64,000 nucleotides of DNA from Afipia sp. (GCA_016201045.1 JACQDM010000008.1:372001-436000), one strand, 5' to 3'; positions 11,822-22,054 are shown, counted from the first letter of the stretch. The notes: generated by a model from the sequence alone, not told the origin. Program-made: numbers and translations.

Positions 11822-12511
11822 ATGCTCGTCCTTGCAATCGACACCGCGCTGGATAGTTGCGCGGCCGCCGTGCTCGACAGTCACGCGAAGAAAATCCTCG
11901 CGCAGGAATCGCTGCCGATGAAGCGCGGTCATGCCGAAGCGCTGATGCCGCTGATCGCGCGCGTCGTGACCAAGGCTCGCGTCAGCTATTTCGATCTCGA
12001 TCGCGTTGCCGTCACCACAGGGCCCGGTAGCTTCACGGGATTGCGCGTCGGGATTTCCGCCGCGCGCGGTATCGCCCTCGCCGCCAACAAGGAAGTTGTC
12101 GGGGTCACGACGTTGTCGGCCTACGTCGCGCCGCTGGTGGCAGAGTTAAATGAGTTGCCGATCGTCGCTGCGATCGATGCGCGCCATGACAATGTCTATT
12201 TTCAAGCGGTCTCGGGAAAGGGCGCGGCCCTGATCCGGCCCGGCATCACGCCGATCGAAGAAACATTTCGCGCCGCGCGCTTCGGCGCCGTTCGCATCGT
12301 CGGCAACGCCGCAAAATTGCTCGCCGACCGCTGGCCGCCGCAAATGGCGAAGCCGTCGCTGGTCGATCCGCAGCCCGGGCCCGACATCGCGTGGGTCGCA
12401 TGGGTCGGAGCCACAGCCGATCCCGCGAAATCGCCGGCCAAGCCATTTTATATGAAACCCCCGGACGCGAAGCCGGCTGCCGGCGCGCTGCACGCAAATC
12501 CAGCACGATGA
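11822..12511 (+). CDS. tsaB: tRNA threonylcarbamoyladenosine biosynthesis protein TsaB
   Basis: This 229-residue ASKHA-fold protein partners TsaD and TsaE in making t6A37 on ANN-decoding tRNAs. The N-terminus MLVLAIDTALDSCAAAVLD and the segment VAVTTGPGSFTGLRVGISA (residues 62-80) are diagnostic. Its partner TsaE is encoded in this same window at 50.8 kb as the N-terminal half of a fusion protein. rimI starts seven bases after the stop, the classical tsaB-rimI pairing. Confidence 0.95.
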   Translation: MLVLAIDTALDSCAAAVLDSHAKKILAQESLPMKRGHAEALMPLIARVVTKARVSYFDLDRVAVTTGPGSFTGLRVGISAARGIALAANKEVVGVTTLSAYVAPLVAELNELPIVAAIDARHDNVYFQAVSGKGAALIRPGITPIEETFRAARFGAVRIVGNAAKLLADRWPPQMAKPSLVDPQPGPDIAWVAWVGATADPAKSPAKPFYMKPPDAKPAAGALHANPAR

Positions 12512-12518
12512 GCGCGAC

Positions 12519-13049
12519 ATGACCGCTTTACTCGGCTCGGTTGCGGCGTGGTTTGCCGATCTGCCTTCCCGAATTCTTCCCGCTCTGTTCGCAGACAAAC
12601 CTGTCTCCGTCGAACCCGCTGGTCTGCGCGATGCACCTCGCCTCGCGCAGCTGCATCGCGCCTCATTTCATCGCGGATGGGATGCAAGCGAATTCGAACA
12701 GATCCTGATCGAGAAGAATGCCCTCGCGCACAGGCTGCGCCGCGGCAGCAACACGATCGGATTTATTGTGTCGCGCATGGCCGCCGATGAAGCTGAAATT
12801 CTGTCGGTCGCGGTCGCCAAGCAATATCGCGGCAAAGGCTATTCACGCGACCTGCTGCGGACCCATCTCGGTCATCTGGCCGGACACGGATTGAAAACCG
12901 TGTTCCTTGAAGTCGAGGAAAATAATCGCCCCGCCCGCTCGCTTTACCAGCGGGCCGGGTTTCGTGTCGTTGGACGGCGCGAACGCTATTACAAGGACGC
13001 CGGCGGCGAACAAATGAACGCCGTCGTGATGCAGCGAGACTTGTCGTAG
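12519..13049 (+). CDS. rimI: Ribosomal-protein-alanine N-acetyltransferase RimI
   Basis: This 176-residue GNAT acetyltransferase is predicted to acetylate the N-terminal alanine of ribosomal protein S18. The acetyl-CoA-binding V/I-x-x-x-x-R/Q-x-x-G-x-G/A pattern is seen as VAVAKQYRGKGYSRDLL (near residues 88-104), followed by VFLEVEENNRPARSLYQRAG. It carries about 30 extra N-terminal residues compared with compact RimI proteins, and the frame has no better internal start. It is tightly linked to tsaB and lies just upstream of fur. Confidence 0.92.
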   Translation: MTALLGSVAAWFADLPSRILPALFADKPVSVEPAGLRDAPRLAQLHRASFHRGWDASEFEQILIEKNALAHRLRRGSNTIGFIVSRMAADEAEILSVAVAKQYRGKGYSRDLLRTHLGHLAGHGLKTVFLEVEENNRPARSLYQRAGFRVVGRRERYYKDAGGEQMNAVVMQRDLS

Positions 13050-13092
13050 GACTTGGCCGGTGGCAAAACAGGCCGTTCCCGGGACCTGCACC

Positions 13093-13551
13093 ATGACCGC
13101 ACTGAAATCCGTAGCCGCCGGCAAACTCACCGATATCGAAAAACGTTGCGCGGCAACCGGCATGCGGATGACGGAGCAGCGCCGCGTCATCGCACGTGTA
13201 CTTGCGGAAGCTCACGATCATCCGGACGTCGAGGAGCTCTACGCGCGCTGCGTCGCCGTGGACGATAAAATTTCGATCTCAACGGTCTATCGCACCGTAA
13301 AACTGTTCGAAGACGCCGGCATTATCGAGCGCCACGATTTCCGCGAAGGCCGCGCGCGCTATGAACAGATGCGCGACAATCACCACGACCATCTCATCAA
13401 CCTGCGCGACGGCAAGGTGATCGAATTCACCTCCGAACAGATCGAGAAGCTGCAGGCCGAAATCGCGCGCAAGCTCGGGTTCAAGCTCGTCGATCACCGG
13501 CTGGAGCTCTACTGCGTCCCGCTCGACGACCCCAAAGACGCCAAATCCTGA
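13093..13551 (+). CDS. fur: Fur-family ferric uptake (or manganese) regulator
   Basis: This 152-residue protein is a Fur-superfamily repressor. The winged-helix DNA-binding domain includes [17 protein letters not shown] and the recognition helix [17 protein letters not shown]. The regulatory metal site appears as [12 protein letters not shown] near residues 96-107. The frame is open from a GTG at 13060, but ATG 13093 gives the usual length. In Bradyrhizobium japonicum the gene in this neighbourhood (rimI-fur-miaB) encodes Fur, which represses irr; in other rhizobia the orthologue is the manganese regulator Mur. This makes its link with irr at 37.5 kb worth noting. Which metal it senses cannot be told from sequence. 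Confidence 0.92.
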   Translation: MTALKSVAAGKLTDIEKRCAATGMRMTEQRRVIARVLAEAHDHPDVEELYARCVAVDDKISISTVYRTVKLFEDAGIIERHDFREGRARYEQMRDNHHDHLINLRDGKVIEFTSEQIEKLQAEIARKLGFKLVDHRLELYCVPLDDPKDAKS

Positions 13552-13645
13552 ATCATTTCAGACCATTCGCTGCCTTGCGGCTGGATTCCCGGCCGATTGC
13601 GCTATATCTGAGCGCCATGTCGTTTTACCGCACTCACATGACGCG

Positions 13646-15040
13646 ATGACCGAGCCGCGCAAGCTGCACATCAAGTCATACGGCTGTCAGATGAATGTCT
13701 ACGATGCACAGCGCATGGTGGACACGCTGACGCCGGAAGGCTTCGTCGAAACGTCGAGCGCGGAAGACGCCGATCTCGTCATTCTCAACACCTGCCATAT
13801 TCGCGAGAAAGCATCGGAAAAGGTCTACTCCGAACTCGGACGGCTGCGGGAAACGAAAGAAGACGCCGCGCGCAACGGGCGCGAGATGAGCATCGTCGTC
13901 GCCGGCTGCGTCGCGCAGGCGGAAGGCGGCGAGATTGTCAAGCGTGAGCGTGCCGTGGATATCGTAGTCGGTCCGCAGAGCTATCATCATCTTCCGCAAC
14001 TTCTGAAACGCGCAAAGGCCGAAGGCCGCGCGATCGAAACCGAATTTCCAGCCGAAGATAAATTCGCCTCGCTGCCGCAGCCGAAGCCGGCAGCCATTCG
14101 CGCGCGCGGCGTGTCGTCGTTCGTGACCGCGCAGGAAGGCTGCGACAAATTCTGCACCTTCTGCGTTGTGCCTTACACGCGCGGTATGGAAGTTTCGCGT
14201 CCGGTCGCGCGCATCGTCGATGACGTGATGCGCCTCGCCGACAACGGCGTGCGCGAGATCACGCTGATCGGACAGAACGTCAACGCATTCCACGGCGACG
14301 ATGAAAACGGCAAGCCGTCGTCGCTCGGCGCGTTGTTGCATCGTCTCGCCGAAATTCCCGGCATCCTTCGCTTGCGCTATTCGACCAGCCACCCGCGCGA
14401 TGTCGACGATGCGCTGATCGACGCGCATCGCGATATTCCGGCGGTGATGCCATTGGTGCATTTGCCGGTGCAATCGGGATCCGACCGAATCCTCGAGGCG
14501 ATGAACCGCAAACATACCTCCGCCGACTATCGCCAGACCATCGACAGGTTCCGCAAAGCGCGCGAAGACATTGCATTTTCGTCGGATTTTATCGTGGGAT
14601 TTCCTTCGGAGACAGAGGACGACTTTTCCGCCACACTCGCACTTGTTGAGCAAATCGGTTACGCTGGCGCGTATTCGTTCAAGTATTCGCCCCGCCCCGG
14701 AACGCCGGCGGCGGACATGCAGGAGACGGTCACGACACGCGTGATGGACAAGCGATTGGCGCGGCTCCAGGACTTGATCGACAGCCAACAGGCTGCGTTC
14801 AATGCGGCAGCGGTCGGCAAGATTGTCGATGTGCTGTTCGAGCGCAACGCACGCAATCCCGGCCAGATCGTCGGCCGCACCGCTTATCTACAGCCCGCTC
14901 ATGTCATCGCACCCGCCGATATCATCGGCAGTGTTCTTCCGGTCTCGGTCGAGAGCCTCGATCGCTACAGCCTGATCGGTACGCTCGCGATACCGCATGC
15001 GGGCACACCCCACTCCTTCGCAATGACTCCCGGAGCCTGA
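13646..15040 (+). CDS. miaB: tRNA-2-methylthio-N6-dimethylallyladenosine synthase
   Basis: This radical-SAM methylthiotransferase of 464 residues adds the 2-methylthio group to i6A37 of tRNA. The N-terminal UPF0004 domain has the three Cys of the auxiliary cluster in [26 protein letters not shown] and [10 protein letters not shown]. The radical-SAM motif CxxxCxxC is in [16 protein letters not shown] near residues 162-177, and a C-terminal TRAM domain follows. It lies in the tRNA/ribosome maintenance operon upstream of phoH, with four bases between the genes, and may receive its clusters from the nearby Nfu protein. Confidence 0.97.
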   Translation: MTEPRKLHIKSYGCQMNVYDAQRMVDTLTPEGFVETSSAEDADLVILNTCHIREKASEKVYSELGRLRETKEDAARNGREMSIVVAGCVAQAEGGEIVKRERAVDIVVGPQSYHHLPQLLKRAKAEGRAIETEFPAEDKFASLPQPKPAAIRARGVSSFVTAQEGCDKFCTFCVVPYTRGMEVSRPVARIVDDVMRLADNGVREITLIGQNVNAFHGDDENGKPSSLGALLHRLAEIPGILRLRYSTSHPRDVDDALIDAHRDIPAVMPLVHLPVQSGSDRILEAMNRKHTSADYRQTIDRFRKAREDIAFSSDFIVGFPSETEDDFSATLALVEQIGYAGAYSFKYSPRPGTPAADMQETVTTRVMDKRLARLQDLIDSQQAAFNAAAVGKIVDVLFERNARNPGQIVGRTAYLQPAHVIAPADIIGSVLPVSVESLDRYSLIGTLAIPHAGTPHSFAMTPGA

Positions 15041-15044
15041 ACCC

Positions 15045-16100
15045 TTGCCAAAAAGCGCATCGGATTCGCCGACCCTCGCCCCCGGACGCAAGCACGACCG
15101 CGATTTTTCCAAACAGCACGAGACACAGATCGTCGTCGCCTTCGACGACAACGGTGCCGCGTCGTCGCTGGTCGGGCCCTACGGACAAAATCTCGCGTTG
15201 ATCGAACGCCGCCTCGGTGTCGTCGCCGACTCGCGCGGCAATCACATCACCATCGCCGGCTCTCAAGATATCTGCGATGCCGCACGGCGCGTTCTTGAAA
15301 TGCTGTATGAGCAGGCCGCGCGCGGACAGGACATTGCCCAAGGCGATGTCGAGGGCGCGATCCGCGCGGTCATCGCGCAGGGCTCGCTGTTCGAGTTCGA
15401 TCCCAAAACGGCGAAGTCGCAATTCGAGGAAATCAACCTGCGCAAGCGTCCGGTGCGCGCACGCACGGCAGCGCAGGATTCCTACATCCGTGCATTGAAG
15501 CGCCATGAGCTGGTTTTCGGCATCGGGCCCGCAGGCACAGGCAAGACATGGCTTGCGGTTGCGCAGGCGTGTCAATTGTTCGAGCGCAAGGAAGTCGATC
15601 GCATCATTCTGTCGCGGCCGGCGGTGGAAGCGGGCGAGCGGCTGGGATTCCTTCCCGGCGACATGCGCGAGAAGGTGGATCCCTATCTGATGCCGATCTA
15701 CGACGCGCTTTACGATCTGATGGATTCGCGCATCGTCGAACGCGCGCTGCAAAGCGGCGAAATCGAGATCGCGCCGCTGGCCTTCATGCGCGGCCGCACG
15801 CTCACCAACGCCTGCGTCATTCTCGACGAAGCGCAGAATACGACGTCGATGCAGATGAAAATGTTTCTGACCCGCCTCGGCGAGAACAGCCGCATGATTA
15901 TCACCGGCGATCCAAGCCAGGTCGATCTTCCGAACGGGCAGCCTTCGGGACTGGCTGAGGCCGCGAAGCTGCTCGATGGCGTCGAGGGAATTACCCAAGT
16001 GAAGTTTTCCGCAGAAGACGTCATTCGTCACGAACTGGTGGCGCGGATCGTCGCGGCCTATGAGGGTGCGCCAAAACAGGCCGGTCCGGCGAAGTCCTGA
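15045..16100 (+). CDS. PhoH-like ATPase (PhoL/YbeZ)
   Basis: This 351-residue protein has an N-terminal KH-like region (LIERRLGVVADSRGNHITI) followed by the PhoH P-loop domain. Walker A is GPAGTGKTWLAVAQA near residues 163-177, and Walker B lies in NACVILDEAQNTTSMQMKMF. YbeZ-type proteins interact with the endoribonuclease YbeY, encoded next, and are linked to rRNA processing. The start is a TTG at 15045, four bases after the miaB stop. I see no ATG giving a plausible alternative N-terminus, so the start is moderately secure. Confidence 0.93.
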   Translation: MPKSASDSPTLAPGRKHDRDFSKQHETQIVVAFDDNGAASSLVGPYGQNLALIERRLGVVADSRGNHITIAGSQDICDAARRVLEMLYEQAARGQDIAQGDVEGAIRAVIAQGSLFEFDPKTAKSQFEEINLRKRPVRARTAAQDSYIRALKRHELVFGIGPAGTGKTWLAVAQACQLFERKEVDRIILSRPAVEAGERLGFLPGDMREKVDPYLMPIYDALYDLMDSRIVERALQSGEIEIAPLAFMRGRTLTNACVILDEAQNTTSMQMKMFLTRLGENSRMIITGDPSQVDLPNGQPSGLAEAAKLLDGVEGITQVKFSAEDVIRHELVARIVAAYEGAPKQAGPAKS

Positions 16101-16146
16101 CGCCGTGAAGATTTCCGAATCCATTCAACAAAGACGCCCACGACCG

Positions 16147-16653
16147 ATGCCTCTGTCGAATTCACCCGAAACGGAAATTCTCATCACAGCCGACTGCTGG
16201 CAAAACGAAAGCGGCGCGGCATTGGCGATCCACCGCGCGATCGAGACCGCGGCCTCCATCGTCGATGCCGAGACGATCGATGCGGAACTTGCGATCATGC
16301 TGACAGATGACGAAGGCATCCGCACGCTCAACAAGAACTGGCGCGGCATCGACAAGCCGACCAACGTGCTGTCGTTTCCGGCATTGCAGCCGACCGGCCC
16401 GCGCGACGACGACATGCCGCGCATGCTGGGCGACATTGCCATTGCCTATCAGACGACGCGCGCCGAAGCCGACGCCGAAAGCAAGCCGTTCGAGAACCAT
16501 CTCAGCCATCTTGCCGTGCACGGCTTTCTTCACCTGATCGGCTACGATCACGAGAAGGATTCGGACGCGGAAATCATGGAAGAACTGGAGCGCAAGATTC
16601 TCGCGCAACTCGGGATTCCCGATCCCTATGCGATCGAAGGCCAGGTGAACTGA
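16147..16653 (+). CDS. ybeY: Endoribonuclease YbeY (rRNA maturation factor)
   Basis: This 168-residue zinc-dependent endoribonuclease acts in 16S rRNA 3'-end maturation and ribosome quality control. The signature zinc site HxxxHxxGxxH is intact as HLAVHGFLHLIGYDHEKD near residues 119-136. The frame stays open upstream through the end of phoH (GTG at 16105, or 16060), but ATG 16147 gives the length and N-terminus usual for the family. It is placed between its partner gene phoH and the CorC-like gene. Confidence 0.94.
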   Translation: MPLSNSPETEILITADCWQNESGAALAIHRAIETAASIVDAETIDAELAIMLTDDEGIRTLNKNWRGIDKPTNVLSFPALQPTGPRDDDMPRMLGDIAIAYQTTRAEADAESKPFENHLSHLAVHGFLHLIGYDHEKDSDAEIMEELERKILAQLGIPDPYAIEGQVN

Positions 16654-16654
16654 C

Positions 16655-17764
16655 GTGCCCGATCAGGAATCCGATAAGCCGGAGGTTGCAAAAGCCGAGG
16701 GACAGCTCATCCCGGTTCAGCAGGGAGAGGTGCTGCGCCCCTCGTCCGAACTGTGGCTGATGCGCGCACTGCGCACGCTGTTCGGCTGGAAGCCCGGATC
16801 GGCGCGAGCGGATTTGCAGGTGGTGCTCGATGCCACCGCGCCCGATGAAACGAGTTTCTCGACCATCGAGCGCACGATGTTGCGCAACATTCTGGGCCTG
16901 CACGATCGGCGCATTTCCGAAATCATGGTGCCGCGCGGCGACATTGTCGCAGTCAAACGCGATATTCTGCTCGGCGAGCTGATGAGCCTGTTCGAGAGCG
17001 CGGCGCATTCGCGCCTTGTCGTCTACAACGACACGCTCGACGATCCCGAAGGCTTCGTTCACATCCGCGACCTTCTTGGCTTTATGACAGCGAAGGCCAA
17101 GGTTTCGCCTGCGGCAAACGAAAAGCGCAAGAAGCCGTTTCCGGCCGGACTCGATTTACGCGCGGTCGATCTCGGCACGTCGCTGGCCGACGCCAATATC
17201 ATGCGCAAGCCGCTCTACGTGCCGCCGTCGATGCCGGCCATCGATCTCCTGGCGCAGATGCAGACGACACGAATCCACATCGCGCTCGTGATCGACGAAT
17301 ACGGCGGCACCGACGGGCTCGTTTCCATCGAAGACATCGTCGAGCAGATCGTCGGCGAGATCGACGACGAGCATGACAGCGACGAGGCGCCCTCGATCGA
17401 GAAGCAACCCGACGGGTCGTTTATCGCGGACGCGCGTACCAGTCTGGAAGACGTTAAGACCGTGATCGGCGAAACCTTCGATACGGGTGAAGCCGGCGAC
17501 GCGGTCGATACGCTCGGCGGATATCTCGTAACGCGCGTCGGAAGACTTCCCGTGCGCGGCGAAGTCATTTCCGGGCCTGGCGATTTCGAGATCGAAGTGC
17601 TCGATGCCGATCCGCGCCGCGTCAAGCGCGTTCGCATCGGCACCCGCAAGGATCGCTCCGACCTGCGACATCGCGAAACCCGACGCCGCGAAGCCGCTTC
17701 CGATGCGCAGTCGCAAGCCGCATCGCCTTCAGGCAATTCAAGCGACCGTGCGGGCAAGCGATGA
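16655..17764 (+). CDS. CBS-domain transporter-associated protein, CorC/HlyC family
   Basis: This 369-residue protein contains a tandem CBS pair ([18 protein letters not shown] near residue 90 and the later [20 protein letters not shown]) and a C-terminal CorC_HlyC (transporter-associated) domain at about residues 240-320. It has no N-terminal membrane DUF21 domain, so it resembles soluble CorC rather than the longer hemolysin-like proteins. Proteins of this type are implicated in Mg2+/Co2+ homeostasis, and in this gene order they lie beside ybeY and lnt. The start is a GTG at 16655, one base after the ybeY stop. The C-terminal 45 residues are charged and low-complexity. Confidence 0.92.
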   Translation: MPDQESDKPEVAKAEGQLIPVQQGEVLRPSSELWLMRALRTLFGWKPGSARADLQVVLDATAPDETSFSTIERTMLRNILGLHDRRISEIMVPRGDIVAVKRDILLGELMSLFESAAHSRLVVYNDTLDDPEGFVHIRDLLGFMTAKAKVSPAANEKRKKPFPAGLDLRAVDLGTSLADANIMRKPLYVPPSMPAIDLLAQMQTTRIHIALVIDEYGGTDGLVSIEDIVEQIVGEIDDEHDSDEAPSIEKQPDGSFIADARTSLEDVKTVIGETFDTGEAGDAVDTLGGYLVTRVGRLPVRGEVISGPGDFEIEVLDADPRRVKRVRIGTRKDRSDLRHRETRRREAASDAQSQAASPSGNSSDRAGKR

Positions 17765-19365
17765 AATCCCTGCGCGCGCTTCCGTCCGAAATCATTCTCG
17801 CCTGGGGCTGGAAGCGCGCGGTACTCGCGTTTGTAAGTGGTGCGTTGTCGGCGCTGGCAATGGCGCCCTTCAACGCGTGGCCGATTTTATTTCTGACGTT
17901 TCCCGTCGCCGTATGGCTGATCGACGGCGCAGGCGCGGGGCGCCTCGGCGGGATTCTTGCGGCCGCGATGAGCGGCTGGTGGTTCGGATTCGGCTATTTT
18001 ATCGCCGGCCTCTATTGGGTGGGCTACGCATTCCTGGTGGATGCGCAAACATTTGCGTGGCTGCTCCCGATTGCAGTCATGGGTCTTCCGGCAGGTCTTG
18101 CGATTTTCTTCGCACTCGGGTTCGGCCTTGCGCGCGCGCTGTGGACCAGCGACGCCTCGCGTATTCTCGCCCTTGCTGCCGCACTCACCGTCAGCGAATG
18201 GCTGCGCGGCCATATCCTGACGGGCTTTCCATGGAATGCGCTCGGCTATGCACTGACCGAACCGCTTGCGCTGGCGCAGAGCGCTTCACTGGCCGGCCTT
18301 TGGGGGCTGACGTTCGCTGCGGTCGCAATCTTCGCAAGTCCGGCGGCGCTGATCGACGATCGCTCGAAATCGCGCCATCCGTGGATGCCTTTGGCGCTCT
18401 CGGTCGCCGTTATCGTAGCGATGGGTGCGTTCGGCCTATGGCGTCTGCAGGCGAACCCCACGCAATTCGTCGACAACGTGAAACTGCGGCTGATGCAGCC
18501 GAACTTGCAGCAGGATGTAAAATTCAACTACGCCGCCAAGCAGGAGGTGATGAACAAATACATTACTCTCTCTGACCGCGCGACTGGACCGCAATCGACC
18601 GGCGTGCGCGACGCGACGATTCTCATCTGGCCGGAATCGGCATTTCCATTTTTCCTCGCGCGCGAAGCTGATGCGATGGCGCAGATCGCCAATCTACTGC
18701 CCGACGGAACGGTGCTGATCACGGGTGCCATCCGTCCGCCGGAACAGCCGCCGAATACTCAAATTACGCGCGCCTATAACTCGATTTACGCCATCGACCA
18801 CGACGGCACGATTCTTTCCGTCTACGACAAGCTGCATCTGGTGCCGTTCGGGGAATATCTTCCGTTTCAGCGGACGATGGAGAGGCTTGGCTTCGTCCAG
18901 CTGACCAAAGTCGTCGGCGGATTTATTCCAGGGACAATCCGCCGCACGATGGCGTTGCCCAAAGCGCCACGCGTGCTTCCTTTGATTTGCTACGAGGCGA
19001 TTTTTCCCGCTGCGATTGTACCGGGTAACGATCGCCCCGGCTGGATCGTAAACCTCACCAACGACGGCTGGTTCGGCATTAGCACGGGCCCTTATCAGCA
19101 TTTGCAGCAGGCGCGCGTGCGTGCCATCGAAGAGAACCTGCCGATCGTTCGTTCGGCCAACACAGGAATTTCTGCTGTGATCGATCCGTTGGGACGCATT
19201 GTCGCCCGGCTCGACCTCGGCATTGAAGGCGTGCTCGATTCCAGCCTTCCATCAGCCGGCGATCCGACGCCCTATGTCCGCTTCAGGGATATTCCGGCCA
19301 CTGTCGTTGTGGCATTTGCGATACTGTATGCGGTCCGCCGCCGTTCATCGAAACCGCACCTCTAA
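17761..19365 (+). CDS. lnt: Apolipoprotein N-acyltransferase
   Basis: This 534-residue inner-membrane enzyme adds the third acyl chain to the N-terminal Cys of apolipoproteins. Several N-terminal membrane helices (to about residue 220) precede a periplasmic nitrilase-fold domain. The catalytic triad residues are visible as Glu in [12 protein letters not shown], Lys in [17 protein letters not shown] and Cys in [13 protein letters not shown]. The ATG overlaps the stop of the CorC-like gene by four bases (ATGA), which indicates translational coupling. Confidence 0.96.
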   Translation: MKSLRALPSEIILAWGWKRAVLAFVSGALSALAMAPFNAWPILFLTFPVAVWLIDGAGAGRLGGILAAAMSGWWFGFGYFIAGLYWVGYAFLVDAQTFAWLLPIAVMGLPAGLAIFFALGFGLARALWTSDASRILALAAALTVSEWLRGHILTGFPWNALGYALTEPLALAQSASLAGLWGLTFAAVAIFASPAALIDDRSKSRHPWMPLALSVAVIVAMGAFGLWRLQANPTQFVDNVKLRLMQPNLQQDVKFNYAAKQEVMNKYITLSDRATGPQSTGVRDATILIWPESAFPFFLAREADAMAQIANLLPDGTVLITGAIRPPEQPPNTQITRAYNSIYAIDHDGTILSVYDKLHLVPFGEYLPFQRTMERLGFVQLTKVVGGFIPGTIRRTMALPKAPRVLPLICYEAIFPAAIVPGNDRPGWIVNLTNDGWFGISTGPYQHLQQARVRAIEENLPIVRSANTGISAVIDPLGRIVARLDLGIEGVLDSSLPSAGDPTPYVRFRDIPATVVVAFAILYAVRRRSSKPHL

Positions 19366-19576
19366 TCCGCCGTACTTGTTGGAATAGTTCAATTACGAAA
19401 CCTTGACTCGCGGCGCGGTCCGGTAAAAGCATGCAGCGTACGGACTCGGACTTAACTCAACTTGTTCATCGAATTTCCGGCATCCATTTGACCCTTAAGA
19501 AGCAGCTGTCGTATCCCGCGCTCGTGGCTCGCAATGGCAAATGTTCGCTATTGCCGGTGGCCCTCGGAGATCGAAC

Positions 19577-19993
19577 ATGACGGCGAAGGCACCCAATCCG
19601 GTAGACAAATATGTCGGCAGCCGTGTGCGCATGCGCAGGATCATGCTCGGGATGAGTCAGGAAAAGCTCGGCGACTCGCTCGGCTTGACGTTTCAGCAGG
19701 TTCAAAAATACGAAAAAGGCACGAACCGCATCGGCGCGAGCCGGCTGCAGCAAATCGCAGAAATCCTGCAGGTGCCGGTTTCGTTTTTATTTGAAGGCGG
19801 TCCATCGGGCCCGCTGGCCGACGGCGGAATGAGCGAAGCGCCTTCGCCGTCCTATACATCCGATTTCCTCGCAACATCGGAAGGCCTCACGCTGGCGCGG
19901 GCCTTCACCAGCATTGCCGATCCGAAGCTCCGCCGCAGCATCGTCGATCTCGTCGAACAGATGGCTGCGCGCGAATCGACGGACAAACGCTGA
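19577..19993 (+). CDS. XRE-family helix-turn-helix transcriptional regulator
   Basis: This 138-residue regulator has an N-terminal Cro/C1-type HTH (VRMRRIMLGMSQEKLGDSLG then FQQVQKYEKGTNRIGASRL, residues 16-57). A short variable region and a C-terminal helical tail with TLARAFTSIADPKLRRSIVD follow. ATG 19577 has a GGAGA ribosome site six bases upstream. This type of regulator is widely found next to lnt in Rhizobiales. In related genomes, as I recall, metK lies between it and trmB, but here trmB follows directly. Its targets are unknown. Confidence 0.9.
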   Translation: MTAKAPNPVDKYVGSRVRMRRIMLGMSQEKLGDSLGLTFQQVQKYEKGTNRIGASRLQQIAEILQVPVSFLFEGGPSGPLADGGMSEAPSPSYTSDFLATSEGLTLARAFTSIADPKLRRSIVDLVEQMAARESTDKR

Positions 19994-20039
19994 AGATTTC
20001 GCGTGCGCCGGCCGCAGAACTGCGGCAGACGGGTCGCCG

Positions 20040-20744
20040 ATGTCAGACAAGCAATCCCTTCATAGCGAGCACCATCGCGGCTCATTCTTCGGCCGCCGCA
20101 AAGGTCACAAGCTCCGCTCCCATCAGGCCGGTCTCGTCGAGACGCTGCTGCCGCGTCTTGCACTGAATATCGCGGAGCCATGCGGTGCAGCGGCAAATCT
20201 ATTCAATCCCGCCGTTAAAGATGTCCGTCTGGAAATCGGCTTCGGCGGCGGCGAACATCTCATCGCCGAGGCTCAAACCCATCGGCAAACCGGATTTATC
20301 GGCTGCGAACCCTACGTCAACGGCATGGCGAAGATCCTCACCCAAATCGAGGCCAAGCAAATTTCCAACGTGCGGCTGTTCGCGGGCGACGCTGCAGAAT
20401 TGCTTGCGTGGTTGCCTGCATCGAGTCTCGCGCGCATCGATCTGATCCATCCGGATCCTTGGCCGAAGAAACGCCATTGGAAACGCCGCTTCGTTCAGGA
20501 CGCGACTGTTTTAGCGATGGCTCGTCTACTCAGACCCGGCGGCGAATTTCGTTTCGTCAGCGACATCGATAGTTATTGCGCTTGGACGCTGGATCGACTT
20601 CAGCACTCGGCGGATTTTCGATGGACGGCGGAACGCGCTGACGATTGGCGTCTGCCGTGGCCCGGCTACACGATGACGCGCTACGGCAGCAAAGCCGATC
20701 GTGAGGGCCGCAAGGCGGCTTACCTCGTCTTCAGGCGGATATAA
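20040..20744 (+). CDS. trmB: tRNA (guanine-N7-)-methyltransferase
   Basis: This 234-residue SAM-dependent methyltransferase forms m7G46 in tRNA. SAM motif I appears as VRLEIGFGGGEHLIAEA (residues 62-78), and the diagnostic TrmB motif as IDLIHPDPWPKKRHWKRR near residues 136-153. The start ATG at 20040 is 47 bases after the XRE gene stop; the frame extends further upstream but over the regulator gene. It converges on the DUF2336 gene, the two stops lying side by side. Confidence 0.95.
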   Translation: MSDKQSLHSEHHRGSFFGRRKGHKLRSHQAGLVETLLPRLALNIAEPCGAAANLFNPAVKDVRLEIGFGGGEHLIAEAQTHRQTGFIGCEPYVNGMAKILTQIEAKQISNVRLFAGDAAELLAWLPASSLARIDLIHPDPWPKKRHWKRRFVQDATVLAMARLLRPGGEFRFVSDIDSYCAWTLDRLQHSADFRWTAERADDWRLPWPGYTMTRYGSKADREGRKAAYLVFRRI

Positions 20745-21854
20745 CTAAGCTGACTTGGTCTTGTCGCGGGTGCGCCAGAATGTGAGCACGCGTTGCGCGG
20801 TCGTCTGCGACAGCCGTTCGAAATTGACGCGCGCATCCTCGATGTCGGGGCCTGACGGAATTTTTCCGGGACCGAGCCTGAGCACGACCAGCGCCCGCAC
20901 CGTCGCCCATTCGAGGCCGACAGATTTGCCGAGAATGAGAATTGGATCGTAGCGGTCGCCGAGCACGAGCTGGTTGACCGTGGACAGCCGCATTCCCGAA
21001 ATCGCCGACAAAGCCGCGACCGCTTCCTCGTATTTGTGTTCTTTTGCAAATGCCAGCAGCGCAGCCTCGTTGAGATTACCCTCGCGGTGGAGCGCGAGGA
21101 TCGCGCGCTGCGCCGGTGCGAAATCGCGGGTGATCAATTGCGCTTTCGGCGCGCCGGAAATTTCGACCATCGCCTTGTTGATCGCGGCCTTCTGTTTGGG
21201 CTTGGCCATGTCGAAGAGTTTGCGCCGAACCATATCGACCGATTTCGACAGTAGTTCCTTTAGCCCATGCGGTGAGATGTCTTCGCGCTGGCCGACGGCA
21301 AGCGCGAGCATGCCGTCGTCGGTCGCGCGCTTGATCAGGCCCGAATATCCGCTTTCGGAGAACTGCGCACCGGCATTGCCTGCCACCGCGCGAACGACAT
21401 CGCGGTCGCCGCGCCGAAGGATAACGTCCGTGACAGATGCTGTCAGCGTTGGGCGTTCGGAGATTGCCGCAAGATGCGATTGGCCCTTCATGCGCGCGAT
21501 GTCAATCAGGGTCGGCTCGTCGATCAAAGGCGACTTGCTGAGAATGGGGCCGGCGATCCGGATTTCTTCTTCGCGTGCAAGCTGCTTGACGAGCGTCGGC
21601 GGCGCGTTGTCGAGCGCCGAAAGCCGCTCTGCAAGAGTTATGCGCGTTTCGATTTCGGTCGCCGGAACGAGGCCGATCAGAATGTCGTCGAACAATTCGA
21701 CATGCTGGGTTTCGAAGTGCTCGGCGCCCTGCAGAAACAAGCCGGAAATACGCTCAATCGCCTCCGCACGCTTTTTGGGCGTGCCGTTTTTAACGATCTC
21801 GTCGAGTTCCGGAATCAGGGAAAAGGCTGCTGCCATGATTGTCTCAGTCGCCAC
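20745..21854 (-). CDS. DUF2336 domain-containing protein
   Basis: This 369-residue protein belongs to the alphaproteobacterial DUF2336 family. It is built of repeated short helices (LFDDILIGLVPATEIETRIT, then LPSKSP-like SKSPLIDEPTLIDIARMKG and later VVRAVAGNAGAQFSESG) that look like a HEAT/ARM-type solenoid. There is no signal peptide or membrane segment. The function of the family is not established; other members sit near motility or cell-cycle genes. It faces away from the rimP operon, and its start at 21854 lies 265 bases from the rimP ATG. Confidence 0.85.
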   Translation of the reverse strand: MATETIMAAAFSLIPELDEIVKNGTPKKRAEAIERISGLFLQGAEHFETQHVELFDDILIGLVPATEIETRITLAERLSALDNAPPTLVKQLAREEEIRIAGPILSKSPLIDEPTLIDIARMKGQSHLAAISERPTLTASVTDVILRRGDRDVVRAVAGNAGAQFSESGYSGLIKRATDDGMLALAVGQREDISPHGLKELLSKSVDMVRRKLFDMAKPKQKAAINKAMVEISGAPKAQLITRDFAPAQRAILALHREGNLNEAALLAFAKEHKYEEAVAALSAISGMRLSTVNQLVLGDRYDPILILGKSVGLEWATVRALVVLRLGPGKIPSGPDIEDARVNFERLSQTTAQRVLTFWRTRDKTKSA

Positions 21855-21958
21855 CAGGTCAGGAGCTTGGGCGTCAATTTAGTGGCCTGAGATGAAAGAA
21901 GGGTTATCCGAACGGCCCGGAACCGGGCCTTAGAGGTCGCAAATTGGGCCGGAATGCC

Positions 21959-21987
21959 TTGCCGCTAAGGCCCTAAAGCGCTATATC
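21959..21987 (+). promoter_or_regulatory. Predicted sigma-70-type promoter of the rimP-nusA operon
   Basis: A TTGCCG -35 box at 21959-21964 and a TATATC -10 box at 21982-21987 are separated by exactly 17 bases. Transcription would begin near 21994 and give a leader of about 125 bases before rimP. The call rests on box match and position only. Confidence 0.5.
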
Positions 21988-22024
21988 CCTGCCAACATAC
22001 AAATTCTCATACGATCGCGTAGGA

Positions 22025-22054
22025 GAGTGGGCCCCTCGGGACCCGCTCTTTTTT
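22025..22054 (+). terminator. Terminator-like hairpin in the rimP leader (possible attenuator)
   Basis: The stem GAGTGGG/CCCGCTC (one T-G pair), extended after a mismatch by CCC/GGG around a short loop, is followed directly by six T residues. It has the form of an intrinsic terminator but lies between the predicted promoter and the rimP start at 22120. It therefore either ends an upstream transcript or attenuates this operon. Confidence 0.65.

Noticed and set aside
19403-19517. Promoter boxes before the XRE regulator (TTGACT and TTGACC hexamers)
   Set aside because: Neither has a convincing -10 box at 16-18 bases, so no promoter is claimed.
21914-21929. GGCCCGGAACCGGGCC palindrome before the DUF2336 gene as a separate regulatory site
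   Set aside because: It is a short GC palindrome of a kind common in this genome, with no associated boxes or T-run. It is not listed as a feature.
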